From the NCBI GenBank assembly GCA_041940025.1, contig JBGTSY010000005.1, positions 62,001-126,000 of the forward strand: a stretch of 64,000 bases of DNA, written 5' to 3'. The first letter of the stretch is position 1, and every line of letters begins with the position of its first letter. This stretch comes from UBA5859 sp041940025. GTDB taxonomy: Bacteria > Pseudomonadota > Gammaproteobacteria > UBA5859. Positions 9,325-19,113 of the stretch are shown one piece after another. The position numbers and the translations under genes are program-made. The notes under the pieces are model-generated. The model searched no databases, was not told the DNA's origin, and saw only the letters and a program-made list of their open reading frames with translations.

Positions 9325-10911
9325 TCATTTTGAGTCTTTCATGCCGAGATATTCCATGATAAGCGAGGTGTCTACATCTGTGTCGGTGTCCACGTCATAG
9401 AGATACTGTTGCTCTTCATCGCTGAATGGATCTAGATTGTCTATTTGGGTGTGTAATACTGAAATATCGGCCTCAGAGGGATCTCGTCTGGACAACGCAC
9501 GTTGTTCTATTCTCTTTTCAAGAGTCGATTGTTTGGCATGACAATAGACAATGTGCAAGGAGCATTGCAAGCTTTTAGAGAGTTGAATAAAGTCACTACG
9601 TTGGTCTTGATGTATGAAAGTAGCATCCACAATACAACAATAACCGGACTGAATAATTAGCGTGGTCAGGTTTTTCAAGTGCGAAAAAGTATCTTTGGTT
9701 GCAGCGTCAGAATAGATATCGATATCGGTTAAATTCGAACTAGAGTCTAAGGCGCCAAGATTAAATATACGTTTGCGTTCGACATCAGAGCGTATCCGTA
9801 TTGCACCTGATTGATGTGCTAATTGCGCGGCGACAGTGGATTTACCAGAGCCCGATAATCCTGACATGAGTATTATAAATGGCGGGGCAGCCTGTAAGAA
9901 TCTGTCAGCTAAATCTAAATAAGCTTGAAATTCGAGGTATCGCTCACAGTGTGAAGAGGGCGGTGATTGGCCCTGATTGGCTTGAATGAGCGCCACCTTC
10001 GCCCTCACCAGTGCGAGATGGAGTTGATAAAAGCGCAGCACAGGTAGTCCGCGGTACTCCCCTGTCAACTCCAAATATTGATTGAGTAAACGATTGGCTT
10101 GATTCGTGCGTTGACGAAAATTGAGATCCATTAGGGTGAAAGCAACATCACAGATTATGTCGATATGACGAAACGCCGCATTAAACTCGATACAATCAAA
10201 CAGCGTGATCTCTCCATCAATATAAGCGATGTTGCCCAGATGCAAATCACCATGGCAATCGCGAATGCAACCGCTCTTTTGTCGTTGTTCAAAAAAGGGA
10301 ATCAACTTGGGAAATTGTTGCCGTAGATGTGTATGGATACGATGCAATGGTTCTTTATCCTGAGGCAAGCATGGTATCTTCAGAATTTCATCCAAGTTGG
10401 AGAATACGGAATGCTTGATTGCTTCAACAGAGTCAGAGGACATCTCGCTCGCGTCCATGGAAAGATGAAACTTGGCAATTTTTTGTGCCACTTGATCGAT
10501 GATGTTATCGGTGAGTTTATTGTTTTCACATAAGTGTGATAAAAGCGCGTCTTGAGGAAACTGACGCATCTTAACCGCATAGTCCACAATCGTTCCTTCA
10601 CCGTCAACCACTAGTTCACCATGGCGTTGATTGATTGTCACCACCTCATGATACAGATTGGGCGCAAACCTTCGATTGAGTCTGAGCTCTTCCTCGCAAA
10701 AATGTTTCCGCAATGCAAGAGTGGAAAAATTCACAAATCCCAAGGCAACCGGTTTTTTGACTTTATAGGCAAACTTTCCGGTTAAGAATATCCAAGAGAT
10801 GTGAGTTTCCAGACATTGGATAGTATCAGCATCGTGAGAATAGGCAGAGGCGGAACAGAGGGATTGTCGAATTCTATTCGGTGCACCTCCTTCTTTATTA
10901 GTCAATTTCAT
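9325..10911 (-). CDS. Phosphotransferase-like/P-loop ATPase fusion protein (COG2187-COG0645 type)
   Basis: About 528 residues from the ATG at 10911; the frame is open 12 bases further to a TTG. The N-terminal half is an aminoglycoside phosphotransferase-like kinase fold: ETHISWIFLTGKFAYKVKKPVALGFVNFSTL supplies the nucleotide-binding Lys region, then CIRDCHGDLHLGNIAY (Brenner-type HGDxHxxN catalytic loop) and ITLFDCIEFNAAFRHIDIICDVAF (metal-binding DxxE region). The C-terminal third is a P-loop kinase with MSGLSGSGKSTVAAQLA (Walker A), about residue 345, and RIEQRALSRRDPSEAD (lid arginines). This two-domain arrangement is a known conserved family of unknown substrate. The first domain need not confer drug resistance. 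A decayed small gene follows in the same direction. Confidence 0.8.
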   Translation of the reverse strand: MKLTNKEGGAPNRIRQSLCSASAYSHDADTIQCLETHISWIFLTGKFAYKVKKPVALGFVNFSTLALRKHFCEEELRLNRRFAPNLYHEVVTINQRHGELVVDGEGTIVDYAVKMRQFPQDALLSHLCENNKLTDNIIDQVAQKIAKFHLSMDASEMSSDSVEAIKHSVFSNLDEILKIPCLPQDKEPLHRIHTHLRQQFPKLIPFFEQRQKSGCIRDCHGDLHLGNIAYIDGEITLFDCIEFNAAFRHIDIICDVAFTLMDLNFRQRTNQANRLLNQYLELTGEYRGLPVLRFYQLHLALVRAKVALIQANQGQSPPSSHCERYLEFQAYLDLADRFLQAAPPFIILMSGLSGSGKSTVAAQLAHQSGAIRIRSDVERKRIFNLGALDSSSNLTDIDIYSDAATKDTFSHLKNLTTLIIQSGYCCIVDATFIHQDQRSDFIQLSKSLQCSLHIVYCHAKQSTLEKRIEQRALSRRDPSEADISVLHTQIDNLDPFSDEEQQYLYDVDTDTDVDTSLIMEYLGMKDSK

Positions 10912-11312
10912 GATTCGATTCAATCAATTTTTGTGGCGAATAAAAGTGTGACATTGTTCGTGAATACCATTCTAAAATAACTCGTGTAGTATGAAAACGA
11001 ACTGAATCAAATAAAGCTTGTTTCTTAAAACTATCTTGACTGTCGATGCGCCAAGGGATGGCGCAAAGTGGGCAGCCATGCTGGTGCATCATATAGAGTA
11101 CAGAGTTTGAGTGGGGCCGGTATAAGCTATAGATGATCCAGGCTTATTGAGATTGAGATGGTCCGTGTCTGTGATTCAGATCATGCAGTCTAGCTTAGTT
11201 TATTCAGTGCCTTTGATTTCCCGTTCCAAGTCACCTGTCATCATGCTGGTACTACGAACCCTGCTACTGTATCTTACTGCCAGTTGACTGTTCCAGGATG
11301 AGGTAAAAATGA
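10912..11312. other. Divergent intergenic region
   Basis: About 400 bases between the leftward kinase/ATPase fusion gene and the rightward dehydrogenase gene, which must hold both promoters. I see no confident -10/-35 pair or operator. An AGGATGAGG purine-rich stretch at 11295-11303 precedes the dehydrogenase start. Confidence 0.4.
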
Positions 11313-12119
11313 ATGAAAGACAAAAATAAAACGGTATTGATTACAGGCGCCTCAGCCGGCATAGGTGTCGCTTTCGCTGAAGTTTTCGCTAAAAATCAGT
11401 GGGATTTGGTGTTAACGGCAAGAAGAGGGGATAGACTAAAGGAACACGCTGAAAAACTCAGTTCACAATATGGATGCGGGGTCACAGTCATACAGGCAGA
11501 CTTGGCGAATGCGGACGCACCTCAGCAAATTTTCGATCGGCTAGAAAAAGATAAGATCCAACTACACGGATTGGTGAATAATGCCGGTTATGGTGTGCCT
11601 GGTTATTATGCGACTACGCCCTGGTCACAGCAACAAGAGTTTATTCAGGTGTTGGTGACTGCCGTGGCGCATCTATGCCACCTAGTTTTGCCACAAATGA
11701 TTGAACAGGGGTATGGACGAATCATCAATGTTTCTTCCATAAATGGCTTACTACCCTGCTCTCCGGGGCAGACACTTTATGCGGGTGCCAAGTCATTTGT
11801 AGTGGCCCTATCGCAGACGCTACAGGCTGAAGCCGGAAACAAAGGTGTTCATGTAAGCGCGCTTTGTCCAGGATTAACCTATACGGAGTTTCATGATGTG
11901 ACGGGAACTCGCAAGATGGTGAATCGTGTACCCAAGAGTCAATGGAGCACAGCAGAAGAGGTGGCGGAAGCGGGCTACCAGGCGGTGATGCGAGGTGATC
12001 TGGTTTGTGTCCCTGGACGTTCGTCAAAGATGGCGGCTTTGGCATCCAAGTGGTTGCCACGAAAACTGATGGTGAAAATGATGACGGAACAGTCGAAGAA
12101 AATACGTCTGTCCGATTAA
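11313..12119 (+). CDS. Short-chain dehydrogenase/reductase (DltE-like)
   Basis: Protein of 268 residues with a complete SDR pattern: LITGASAGIGVAFAEVFA (cofactor loop), LTARRGDRL (Arg after the second strand suggests NADP), GLVNNAGYG, IINVSSINGLLPC and YAGAKSFVVALSQTL (Tyr-xxx-Lys), then LCPGLTYTEFHDV. The C-terminal VCVPGRSSKMAALASKWLP is typical of the DltE/YdfG-like subgroup acting on fatty or carbonyl compounds. An out-of-frame ATG four bases upstream leads to an early stop, so 11313 is the start. It converges on the Baeyer-Villiger-type monooxygenase gene. Such pairs often occur in ketone or lipid catabolism, which supports a shared pathway by inference only. Confidence 0.85.
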   Translation: MKDKNKTVLITGASAGIGVAFAEVFAKNQWDLVLTARRGDRLKEHAEKLSSQYGCGVTVIQADLANADAPQQIFDRLEKDKIQLHGLVNNAGYGVPGYYATTPWSQQQEFIQVLVTAVAHLCHLVLPQMIEQGYGRIINVSSINGLLPCSPGQTLYAGAKSFVVALSQTLQAEAGNKGVHVSALCPGLTYTEFHDVTGTRKMVNRVPKSQWSTAEEVAEAGYQAVMRGDLVCVPGRSSKMAALASKWLPRKLMVKMMTEQSKKIRLSD

Positions 12120-12289
12120 TTTCACACTGCCGCGAGTTCAATCATGCCGATTTAAAAGTGGACTTAGAGTCACTCAACAGCTGCATGTCGTTGTGGGGAA
12201 ATCCCTCTGACTTCTCTATGCGGATCCAAGACTAAATCATCTTTATATCGCGTTTATTATGTATTTATTTGTCACTAGTTGATAATCAC

Positions 12290-13828
12290 CTAGCCGGTAG
12301 CCACGCTGATAGGCACGTCTTCTTCAGCATCATTCAGTGCTACCTGGTATTCATGCAATTTAAACTGTTTTAGTCGATGACAATATTCAGCCGCGAATCC
12401 TGGATAGAGTGCGTGATTGGTTCCATCGGCATTTAAGTACCAACTCACACAGCTACCGCTGGTCCATACCGTATGCTTCATACGTTTCTGTAATCCGATA
12501 TTGTATTCATCCATCACGTCCTGGCGAACGTCTACGTATTTTAGCTTGTGCTCTTTTAACGAATCGATGGCTTGCATGATGTAGTTGATTTGTGCTTCGG
12601 TATATATCAGCACCGATGTGTGTCCGGGACCGGTATTGGGACCCATAATGCTAAACCAATTCGGATAGCCCGCAATTGAGACACCTTTGTAGGCATAAGC
12701 ACCATCGGCGGCCCAGTCCTCATTGAGGGCACGACCGTGACGACCATAAATCTCGAATGGAGAGGCCGCCAAGCTGAGGTCGAATCCCGTGGCCAATATG
12801 ATACAGTCCAACTGATGATGTTCTCCATCTTGAGTGATGATGCCTTCTGCGGTAACCCGTTCAATAGGCGAAGTGATGAGTGAGACGTTGTCCTTGGTCA
12901 ACGCGGGATAATAATCATCAGAAACGATCATTCGCTTACACCCAAACTGAAAATGAGGAGTGAGTTTGTCTCTTAACTCAGGATCCTTTACATGTTTTTT
13001 CAAATTTCGATAGGCCAGCGCTTCGAAGGGCTTGGATAGCCACTTGGAGTCGAGGATGAGAAAGGGTGCCAAGGCCTCACTACCCCAATAGAGCATGCCG
13101 CGAATCGCGCTCTGCAGTTGAGGAAACCTCGCTAAATAGGATTTAAACTGATGCCCGATGGAAAAATCGTGACGTGGCATGACCCACGCAGCGGTACGTT
13201 GAAAGACATCTAGGTGTGCGACTTTTGGCTGAATACTGGGGATAACCTGCACTGCGCTGCATCCCGTGCCAATCACTGCTACTCGTTTGTTATGATAATC
13301 ATAGTTTTTGTTCCAACGAGCCGTATGAAACATCTCTCCTTTAAAGTCCTCAATGCCTTCAATCTCAGGAAGCGCCGGATCGGTGAGCCCGCCTACAGCC
13401 GACACAACCATGCGTGCTTGATGGGTTTCGCCCGAATCGGTTGTGAGCGTCCAAAGCCCCTTTTCTTCATCGAATTCCGCTTTCACCACTGCCGTGTTAA
13501 ATCGAATATGAGATCTGAGCTGATGTTTGGCCACACAATCGAGCAAGTATTGTTGGATCTCCGGTTGGTGGCCGAATATGTTGCTCCAATTTGGATTGGG
13601 TTCAAATGAAAATGAGTAGACATAAGAAGGAACATCACATGCGCAACCTGGGTAGGTGTTATCCCGCCAAGTGCCGCCAACTTCATCGGCGCGCTCAAAA
13701 ATCGTAAAGCTATGGATACCGGCTTCTTTTAATTTGATGCCCATGCCGATGCCGCCGAATCCGCAACCGATGATGATGATTGGAAACGCATTGATGGAGT
13801 CTTGATTTATCTGACGTACATTACTCAT
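12290..13828 (-). CDS. Flavin-containing (Baeyer-Villiger-type) monooxygenase
   Basis: Protein of 512 residues. The first Rossmann motif is IIIGCGFGGIGMGIKL (FAD), followed by VGGTWRDNTYPGCACDVPSYVYSFSF. The Baeyer-Villiger fingerprint FxGxxxHxxxW is present as FKGEMFHTARW, and the second Rossmann motif is VAVIGTGCSAVQVIP (NADPH). CIILATGFDLS and MGPNTGPGHTSVLIYTEAQ complete the family pattern. The enzyme would insert oxygen into a ketone using FAD, NADPH and O2; the substrate cannot be read from sequence. Together with the adjacent dehydrogenase and two acyl-CoA dehydrogenases it suggests breakdown of cyclic or long-chain ketones or steroids. That pathway assignment is inference. Confidence 0.88.
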   Translation of the reverse strand: MSNVRQINQDSINAFPIIIIGCGFGGIGMGIKLKEAGIHSFTIFERADEVGGTWRDNTYPGCACDVPSYVYSFSFEPNPNWSNIFGHQPEIQQYLLDCVAKHQLRSHIRFNTAVVKAEFDEEKGLWTLTTDSGETHQARMVVSAVGGLTDPALPEIEGIEDFKGEMFHTARWNKNYDYHNKRVAVIGTGCSAVQVIPSIQPKVAHLDVFQRTAAWVMPRHDFSIGHQFKSYLARFPQLQSAIRGMLYWGSEALAPFLILDSKWLSKPFEALAYRNLKKHVKDPELRDKLTPHFQFGCKRMIVSDDYYPALTKDNVSLITSPIERVTAEGIITQDGEHHQLDCIILATGFDLSLAASPFEIYGRHGRALNEDWAADGAYAYKGVSIAGYPNWFSIMGPNTGPGHTSVLIYTEAQINYIMQAIDSLKEHKLKYVDVRQDVMDEYNIGLQKRMKHTVWTSGSCVSWYLNADGTNHALYPGFAAEYCHRLKQFKLHEYQVALNDAEEDVPISVATG

Positions 13829-14144
13829 ACACTCGATCCAAATTTTGGCAGTTAGTATTGACTAGATTTAAGGCTCATTCTTATAAAACATTTAATAGCA
13901 CATAATGACAAATATCAAAGTTTTTAAACATAAAAAGCAATTATTAAGCATAGATAAAGTTAATCACAAAATGATACCAAGCGGAAATTTCGATTTTTCA
14001 CCCTCGGTTTAACATCAGTTCAACAAGCTAATCACTACCTTAGGTGACAAATAAAATCGATGGGGAAATGAATACAAGATGATCAGCTGGCTAGCCAGCA
14101 TTGCTAAAGATGGCCAGAAGTGGATTGAGTCGCGGATTAAAGTT
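13829..14144. other. Intergenic region upstream of the monooxygenase gene
   Basis: About 315 AT-rich bases between the monooxygenase start and the terminator of the acyl-CoA dehydrogenase operon. No gene is seen. It must contain the monooxygenase promoter. Confidence 0.4.
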
Positions 14145-14180
14145 ATAAAAAAGCCCTCGCTCTGTTAACAGCGAAGGCTT
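14145..14180 (-). terminator. Rho-independent terminator of the acyl-CoA dehydrogenase operon
   Basis: An 11-base stem with one mismatch (aagccctcgct at 14151 and agcgaaggctt at 14170) surrounds a short loop. On the leftward strand it is followed by a T tract formed by the A-run at 14145-14152. It lies 25 bases after the stop of the gene at 14206. Confidence 0.85.
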
Positions 14181-14205
14181 TCACATCTGAAGGTAAATAG
14201 AAAAG

Positions 14206-15345
14206 TTAGACTTGGCTCAATTTGGCAAATCGCTCGATATGGTGCTCGGTACTGCCAAATAGTCGACAAAAGAGCGTGAGTCGTCTGAAGTAGTGACCAA
14301 TATCCAACTCTTCTGTCATGCCGATACCGCCATGCAGTTGCACCGCTTGTTGTGAGACAAATCGTGCGTGTTTACCGATATGGGCTTTGGCTGCAGAGAC
14401 CGCTTTTTTACGTTCAACGGGATCCGCTGCATCGATTTTCATGCTGACCATATAGGCCATGGAGCGACTGGACTCCACTGCGGTAAAAATATCAACTACC
14501 CGATGTTGGATCACCTGAAAGGAACCGATAGCCACTTCGAACTGTTTGCGGGTTTTCACATATTCCAGAGTCTTTTTGAAACAGGCTTCCATGGCGCCCA
14601 GGGCATCGGCACAAAGCGCTGCGGTAGCTCGATCAATGGCTTCTTCCAGGGCCGGCAATCCGTGATCCAATTTACCCACCAATGCCTCTTCACTGACTTG
14701 CACATTTTCGAGGTGAATATTGGCGCCTTTGGATCCATCCGCCAGCGAGTAGTCAGTGCAGGTGACGCCTGAGGTATTTCTATCCACTAAAAATAGAGAG
14801 ATCCCTGAAGAGTCTCTTTGGGCGCCACTGGTTCGTGCGGAGACGATCAGTGTGTCTGCCCAGGGTGCACCTAGTACCACTACTTTTTTACCATTAATGA
14901 CATAGCCATCACCGGCTTTTTCTGCGCTGGTGATCACATCCGCCAAATCGTAGCGAGATTGATCTTCAGCATAGGCCAGTGACAAGCGCAAATCACCCGC
15001 CACGATTTTGGCTAACAGTTGCTCCTGTTGTGCGCTGCTGCCGGCTTTATCGAGCAACGAGCCGCACATGACGACAGTGGGAATAAAGGGTTCCACCACC
15101 ATCGCCGAACCCAGGGCTTCGGTGAGGATCATGGTTTCAATCATGCTGCCGCCGTAACCGCCGGCCTCTTCTGGTAGGGCAATGCCTAACCAACCGAAGT
15201 CAGCAAACAGTTTCCAGATGTCTTGGTTCATGCCTTCATCAGTGGCAATAATTTTGTTGCGAGCATCAAAGGTATAATCTTTAGAAACGAACTTTTCAGC
15301 TGCCTCTTTAATGATTCTTTGCTCGTCAGAGAGAGAAAAATCCAC
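14206..15345 (-). CDS. Acyl-CoA dehydrogenase (second of a pair)
   Basis: Protein of 379 residues with a GTG start behind a strong GGAGGT ribosome site. The acyl-CoA dehydrogenase domain order is visible: helical N-terminus MDFSLSDEQRIIKEA, LPEEAGGYGGS, the flavin-region beta domain YVINGKKVVVLGAPWADTLIVSA, and C-terminal helices with RKQFEVAIGSFQVIQHRVVDIF and HGGIGMTEELDIGHYFRRL. It is an FAD enzyme that desaturates an acyl-CoA. It is 12 bases after the partner dehydrogenase gene, so the two are in one operon. Such adjacent, unequal pairs often form heteromeric alpha2beta2 enzymes acting on steroid side chains or other bulky acyl-CoAs. That assignment is inferred from gene order. Confidence 0.88.
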   Translation of the reverse strand: MDFSLSDEQRIIKEAAEKFVSKDYTFDARNKIIATDEGMNQDIWKLFADFGWLGIALPEEAGGYGGSMIETMILTEALGSAMVVEPFIPTVVMCGSLLDKAGSSAQQEQLLAKIVAGDLRLSLAYAEDQSRYDLADVITSAEKAGDGYVINGKKVVVLGAPWADTLIVSARTSGAQRDSSGISLFLVDRNTSGVTCTDYSLADGSKGANIHLENVQVSEEALVGKLDHGLPALEEAIDRATAALCADALGAMEACFKKTLEYVKTRKQFEVAIGSFQVIQHRVVDIFTAVESSRSMAYMVSMKIDAADPVERKKAVSAAKAHIGKHARFVSQQAVQLHGGIGMTEELDIGHYFRRLTLFCRLFGSTEHHIERFAKLSQV

Positions 15346-15357
15346 GGTACTAACCTC

Positions 15358-16533
15358 CTAACCTAAGCCTAGGATCATCTTGCTGATGACATTTTTTTGA
15401 ATTTCGTGACTGCCACCGTAAATGGTGGAAGCTCTTAAGAAATTGTAGCGCGCCAAGGCTTGCTTAAATTCTGGTGGCCCCATGGCAGTTTCAGTGTCGA
15501 AAGGTGCTGCTTGATAGGCCGCCAAATCTACCATCAGTTCGGACAGCGCTTGCTGGATCTCGGTACCGTTGATTTTCAGAATAGACGATTCAGCCCCTGG
15601 ACCCTGACCAGAAGCCGTGGCGGCCAAAGTACGAAAGTTCGTATATTCCAATGCCAAGAGGTCAATTTCGGTTTCTGCAATTTTCAGATCGAGATTTTCA
15701 TGTTGGTTGAGCGGGCGATCATTTGCGAACGTATTCAGGGCCATCTGTTTTATGCCCTCCAGAGTCACTTTTGAATCCGCCACTCCGGCAATGGTGGTGC
15801 GTTCGTGGGTGAGCAGGTATTTAGCAACCGTCCAACCTTGGCCTTCTTGTCCGACTAAATTTTCTTTTGGCACACGCACGTCATCGAAAAACACTTCATT
15901 CAGGTGATGTTCCCCATCAATACTGACAATAGGACGCACGGTGATACCGGGCGCATCCATCGGAATCAAAACGAAAGAGATGCCCGCCTGCTTTTTGACT
16001 TCTTTGTCGGTACGCACCAAGCAGAAGCACCAGTTGGCGTGGTGTGCATAGGTGGTCCAGATCTTTGAACCATTGATGACGTATTCGTCACCGTCGGCCA
16101 CCATCTCGGTTTTTAAACTGGCCAGATCAGAGCCGGCACCTGGTTCTGAATAGCCCTGACACCACCAATCTTCACAGCTTAAAATGCGGGGTAAATAGCG
16201 ATCTTTTTGCTCTTGAGTGCCAAATGCTTGCAATACCGGTCCCAGCATCACGATTCCCATGGATATGCCCACTGGTGCACCCGCTCGGGCACGTTCCATA
16301 TCAAAAATATAACGTTGGGTGGGTGTCCAGCCTGGCCCGCCATACTCTTCCGGCCAGGTGATCGCCAACCAGCCTTTTTCATTTAATTTCTTTTGCCAGC
16401 CGACAATTTCCTCTTTGCTAAGGGAAATCCCTAACTGATTCTTTTCTTTTAGTTCGCCAGGCAGATTCTGAGCAAACCAGTCTCGAACCTGCTGCTGAAA
16501 CTCAAGTTCTTCATTGGAGAAGTCTATGTTCAT
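15358..16533 (-). CDS. Acyl-CoA dehydrogenase (first of a pair)
   Basis: About 391 residues from the ATG at 16533, which has GAGGTG five bases upstream. A GTG two codons earlier is also in frame. It shows the family signatures WPEEYGGPGWTPTQRYIFDMERARAGAP, QGYSEPGAGSDLASLKTEMVADGDEYVINGSKIWTTYAHHANWCFCLVRT, FFDDVRVPKENLVGQEGQGW and the C-terminal YGGSHEIQKNVISKMILG. The EPGAGSD loop contacts flavin and substrate. It has the layout of FadE-type enzymes paired in heteromers. It is the promoter-proximal gene of a two-gene leftward operon ending at the terminator at 14145-14180. Confidence 0.88.
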   Translation of the reverse strand: MNIDFSNEELEFQQQVRDWFAQNLPGELKEKNQLGISLSKEEIVGWQKKLNEKGWLAITWPEEYGGPGWTPTQRYIFDMERARAGAPVGISMGIVMLGPVLQAFGTQEQKDRYLPRILSCEDWWCQGYSEPGAGSDLASLKTEMVADGDEYVINGSKIWTTYAHHANWCFCLVRTDKEVKKQAGISFVLIPMDAPGITVRPIVSIDGEHHLNEVFFDDVRVPKENLVGQEGQGWTVAKYLLTHERTTIAGVADSKVTLEGIKQMALNTFANDRPLNQHENLDLKIAETEIDLLALEYTNFRTLAATASGQGPGAESSILKINGTEIQQALSELMVDLAAYQAAPFDTETAMGPPEFKQALARYNFLRASTIYGGSHEIQKNVISKMILGLG

Positions 16534-16610
16534 AATCACCTCATTACGCTCTCATCTGAACGCTTATTTAAATGGGGTGCAGTATATCACTAGCAGCAGT
16601 GAGTCACCTC

Positions 16611-16643
16611 CAGAAAAAAAAGCCAATCTATAAAGATTGGCTT
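16611..16643 (-). terminator. Rho-independent terminator of the phytase-like gene
   Basis: A perfect 10-base stem (aagccaatct at 16620, agattggctt at 16634) with a 4-base loop is followed on the leftward strand by a run of T (A-run at 16614-16621). It lies about 25 bases beyond the stop of the leftward gene at 16668. Confidence 0.9.
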
Positions 16644-16667
16644 ACAAAGGGTAGTGGATGGAAAAGC

Positions 16668-18965
16668 TTACTTGAATAGTTTAGGAAACTTCAGCAATTG
16701 GGTTTCGCCATTTGAATCGTCTACGCCATCATTGTCATTGACAATAACGGCTGTCCCACTTGGGGTCACTGCCAAGCCCTCTATTTTTTCCAGTACCAAT
16801 CCACCCAGGCCTTCGAGATCTGGCATGAGATCGCGCACTAAGCTCTTGGAAACGACTGGAAAAGTTGGTGTGGTGCCTACCGCAGGATCTGCCAGTGGAG
16901 TTAAACCAGCTACAGAGAATTCATAAATGCTTTTTATCGCTGCATCGGGACCACCTTGATTGTCACGTTCAATGACTGCGAAACGTTCATCACCCAGGGC
17001 GGCGATTTCCGAGAGGCCAACCCAACCGCCGTTGGCAGATAAAGGCGCTTCGATTGGATAATAGAAAAAGCGCCACTCCTCGGTTTGGGTGTTATAGCGC
17101 CCAATTCGAACCATGTCTTGCGGATCATCCGCCCATTCTCGTTGGAAGGCGACAAAAATTTCCTCGGCGGCACCAGTCTCCACGACGGCGACACCTTCTA
17201 ATCCGAAGCGAACCTGACGAGCATTGGTAGAGGCTGGCAAGGTGACCACTTCTTCAATCACGCCGCTTGTGTTGACCTTGATTAACAGGTTGAGGGTTTC
17301 AAAGGGACGATTGGCATCACCGACGGTTCCGCGCCCTTCTGAGACTACCCAGAAATGTCCGGGTGTAGTGGTTGCGACGCCTTCGAGATCCAGGTTGACG
17401 CTGCTATCACCATTGACCAAGCTCGCATCTATTGCAGCCAGTTTTCCCATGCTGTCCATGAGTTGTCGCTCATCGATAATGCGCACCGGATGACCATTTT
17501 TCATCGTAAAAATACGACTCTTCTGATAGAAGCTGTCGTGGACACTGTAACCCACTTTTGAATTGTGTTTGTCGATGGCAAGGCCGGATAGTGCGCCCCA
17601 AGGAATGGGTGTACCATCGGCACGATTTTTCGAGACGATGGTGGGGTAGGACGGACGCTTTTCCTTAACCTGTTTATAGATACTGAGCACCGAGCGGATC
17701 TTGTCATCTCGACTATCCACCTCAGCTGCTACGACTAACAGATCTCGCTGTGGAATAGGCAATAATCCCTCTGGCCCCACTCCGGTGGGCAGTACCTGTT
17801 TAAACTTCGGTTGCTTATGTCTGCCCTTGAGTTCGTAGACAAAAGTTAGATTAGAACGTTCTGAGCCGACGAATAGCAGCTTTTTATGATGGTATCTGGC
17901 ATAGGCGACGTTTTCAGGTTCGTTGCCCTTATTCTCAGAACGATCTTCTGGATAGTGACCCATGCGCGCCACTTGATGTTCCAGAGTGACTCCGGAAGAG
18001 AACGTGACTTCGCCCGCATCATTAAAAATTGTAAACCCACGGGAGCCACCAAAAAGATCGCCTTCATCTGCAGTGGCAAACAGATCTTTGGATAGCCAGG
18101 TCACGCCATCTGGTTCACGTGCGACTTGGGGCAAACTGCTGTTTTGCTCTATGAGATCATTTTCATTTGTATCGATTGTGTCCAGATCTACCGCACCGGC
18201 GTTAAATTCATTTTTTACTGTGCCTGTTTTGAGATCCACTAACACAATGTGGTTGTTCTCCTGTAAGGTCACGACAGCTTGGTTTCTTTTATTGATGCTC
18301 ACATACTCGGGTTCGGGATCGCCAGGAAATAGATCCGGCACACCGGTTAAATCCACTTGGCGTTGGCCCCAAGTAAGTGGAGAACCCAACAGATCGACGA
18401 TGGTTAGAAATCCCGCCGGCAGTTGCGGCGGTTCACCGTTGCCTAGATCTTCGTCGCGCTCATTCTCGATGGCAATGGCGGCATATTGATGATTGGGGCT
18501 AATCGCAATACTGTCTGGTTGTCCCGCTAAGGGATGGGTGGCAACAATATTTTGAGTTTGAATATCAATCACGACAAGCTCACCACTGGTATTCACAAAA
18601 TTTGCTGATGTGTTGACTGCTACTAAAGCGTATTCACCGGCCACTGCCACTGAAGTGGGTTCACCGTTGAGATCCACAGTTCCGGCTGGCATGGGTTGAT
18701 AGGGATTCTGAATATCGACGAAGCCCACTTTTTCAGTCTCTGAGTCGGTGTAAATTAGGGTGTTGCCATCCTTACTGGACGCGACGATTTCAGCGGCTGT
18801 TTCAAGTTCGATGTTTGTATTTAGAAATACTGGAAACGAGCTGATACGTTCAAAATATCTTTCATGAAGCAGATCGAACGCTTGAGCACTCTGGGCAGAA
18901 ACTGCCAAAGCAACCGAGGTAGCTAACAAGGATTGTTTCTTACTAAGGACTAGACGCCGAGACAT
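16668..18965 (-). CDS. Exported beta-propeller / phytase-like esterase domain protein
   Basis: The best start is the ATG at 18965, 8 bases after GGAG, giving about 765 residues. A frame open to 19007 adds 14 residues without a good ribosome site. An N-terminal signal peptide (MSRRLVLSKKQSLLATSVALAVSAQSAQAF) exports it. The N-terminal half, to about residue 420, is a repetitive propeller-like domain (IVASSKDGNTLIYTDSET, EPTSVAVAGEYALVAVN, GQPDSIAISPNHQYAAIA) resembling choice-of-anchor-I proteins. The C-terminal half resembles the 'esterase-like activity of phytase' domain (WGALSGLAIDKHNSKVGYSVHD, LEGVATTTPGHFWVVSEGRG, RFGLEGVAVVE, KIEGLAVTPSGTAVIVNDND). It may act on phosphate esters in the periplasm or outside. 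The enzymatic function is inferred from the domain name. Confidence 0.72.
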   Translation of the reverse strand: MSRRLVLSKKQSLLATSVALAVSAQSAQAFDLLHERYFERISSFPVFLNTNIELETAAEIVASSKDGNTLIYTDSETEKVGFVDIQNPYQPMPAGTVDLNGEPTSVAVAGEYALVAVNTSANFVNTSGELVVIDIQTQNIVATHPLAGQPDSIAISPNHQYAAIAIENERDEDLGNGEPPQLPAGFLTIVDLLGSPLTWGQRQVDLTGVPDLFPGDPEPEYVSINKRNQAVVTLQENNHIVLVDLKTGTVKNEFNAGAVDLDTIDTNENDLIEQNSSLPQVAREPDGVTWLSKDLFATADEGDLFGGSRGFTIFNDAGEVTFSSGVTLEHQVARMGHYPEDRSENKGNEPENVAYARYHHKKLLFVGSERSNLTFVYELKGRHKQPKFKQVLPTGVGPEGLLPIPQRDLLVVAAEVDSRDDKIRSVLSIYKQVKEKRPSYPTIVSKNRADGTPIPWGALSGLAIDKHNSKVGYSVHDSFYQKSRIFTMKNGHPVRIIDERQLMDSMGKLAAIDASLVNGDSSVNLDLEGVATTTPGHFWVVSEGRGTVGDANRPFETLNLLIKVNTSGVIEEVVTLPASTNARQVRFGLEGVAVVETGAAEEIFVAFQREWADDPQDMVRIGRYNTQTEEWRFFYYPIEAPLSANGGWVGLSEIAALGDERFAVIERDNQGGPDAAIKSIYEFSVAGLTPLADPAVGTTPTFPVVSKSLVRDLMPDLEGLGGLVLEKIEGLAVTPSGTAVIVNDNDGVDDSNGETQLLKFPKLFK

Positions 18966-19113
18966 GATTTGTTCTCCAATGAACCATGAGAAAAAGCTGT
19001 AGCGCACACCCTATGGCACTCATGTGACAGCTTAATGAAACTGGCTTTAAGCAAGAGTGACGGTGTTGAGTACAAGATTCATTTTTTCGAAAACAGTGAT
19101 AAGGGTGGGACAC

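Noticed and set aside
9325..10911. Aminoglycoside resistance gene
   Set aside because: The kinase-like domain belongs to the COG2187/COG0645-type fusion family, which is not a known resistance determinant.
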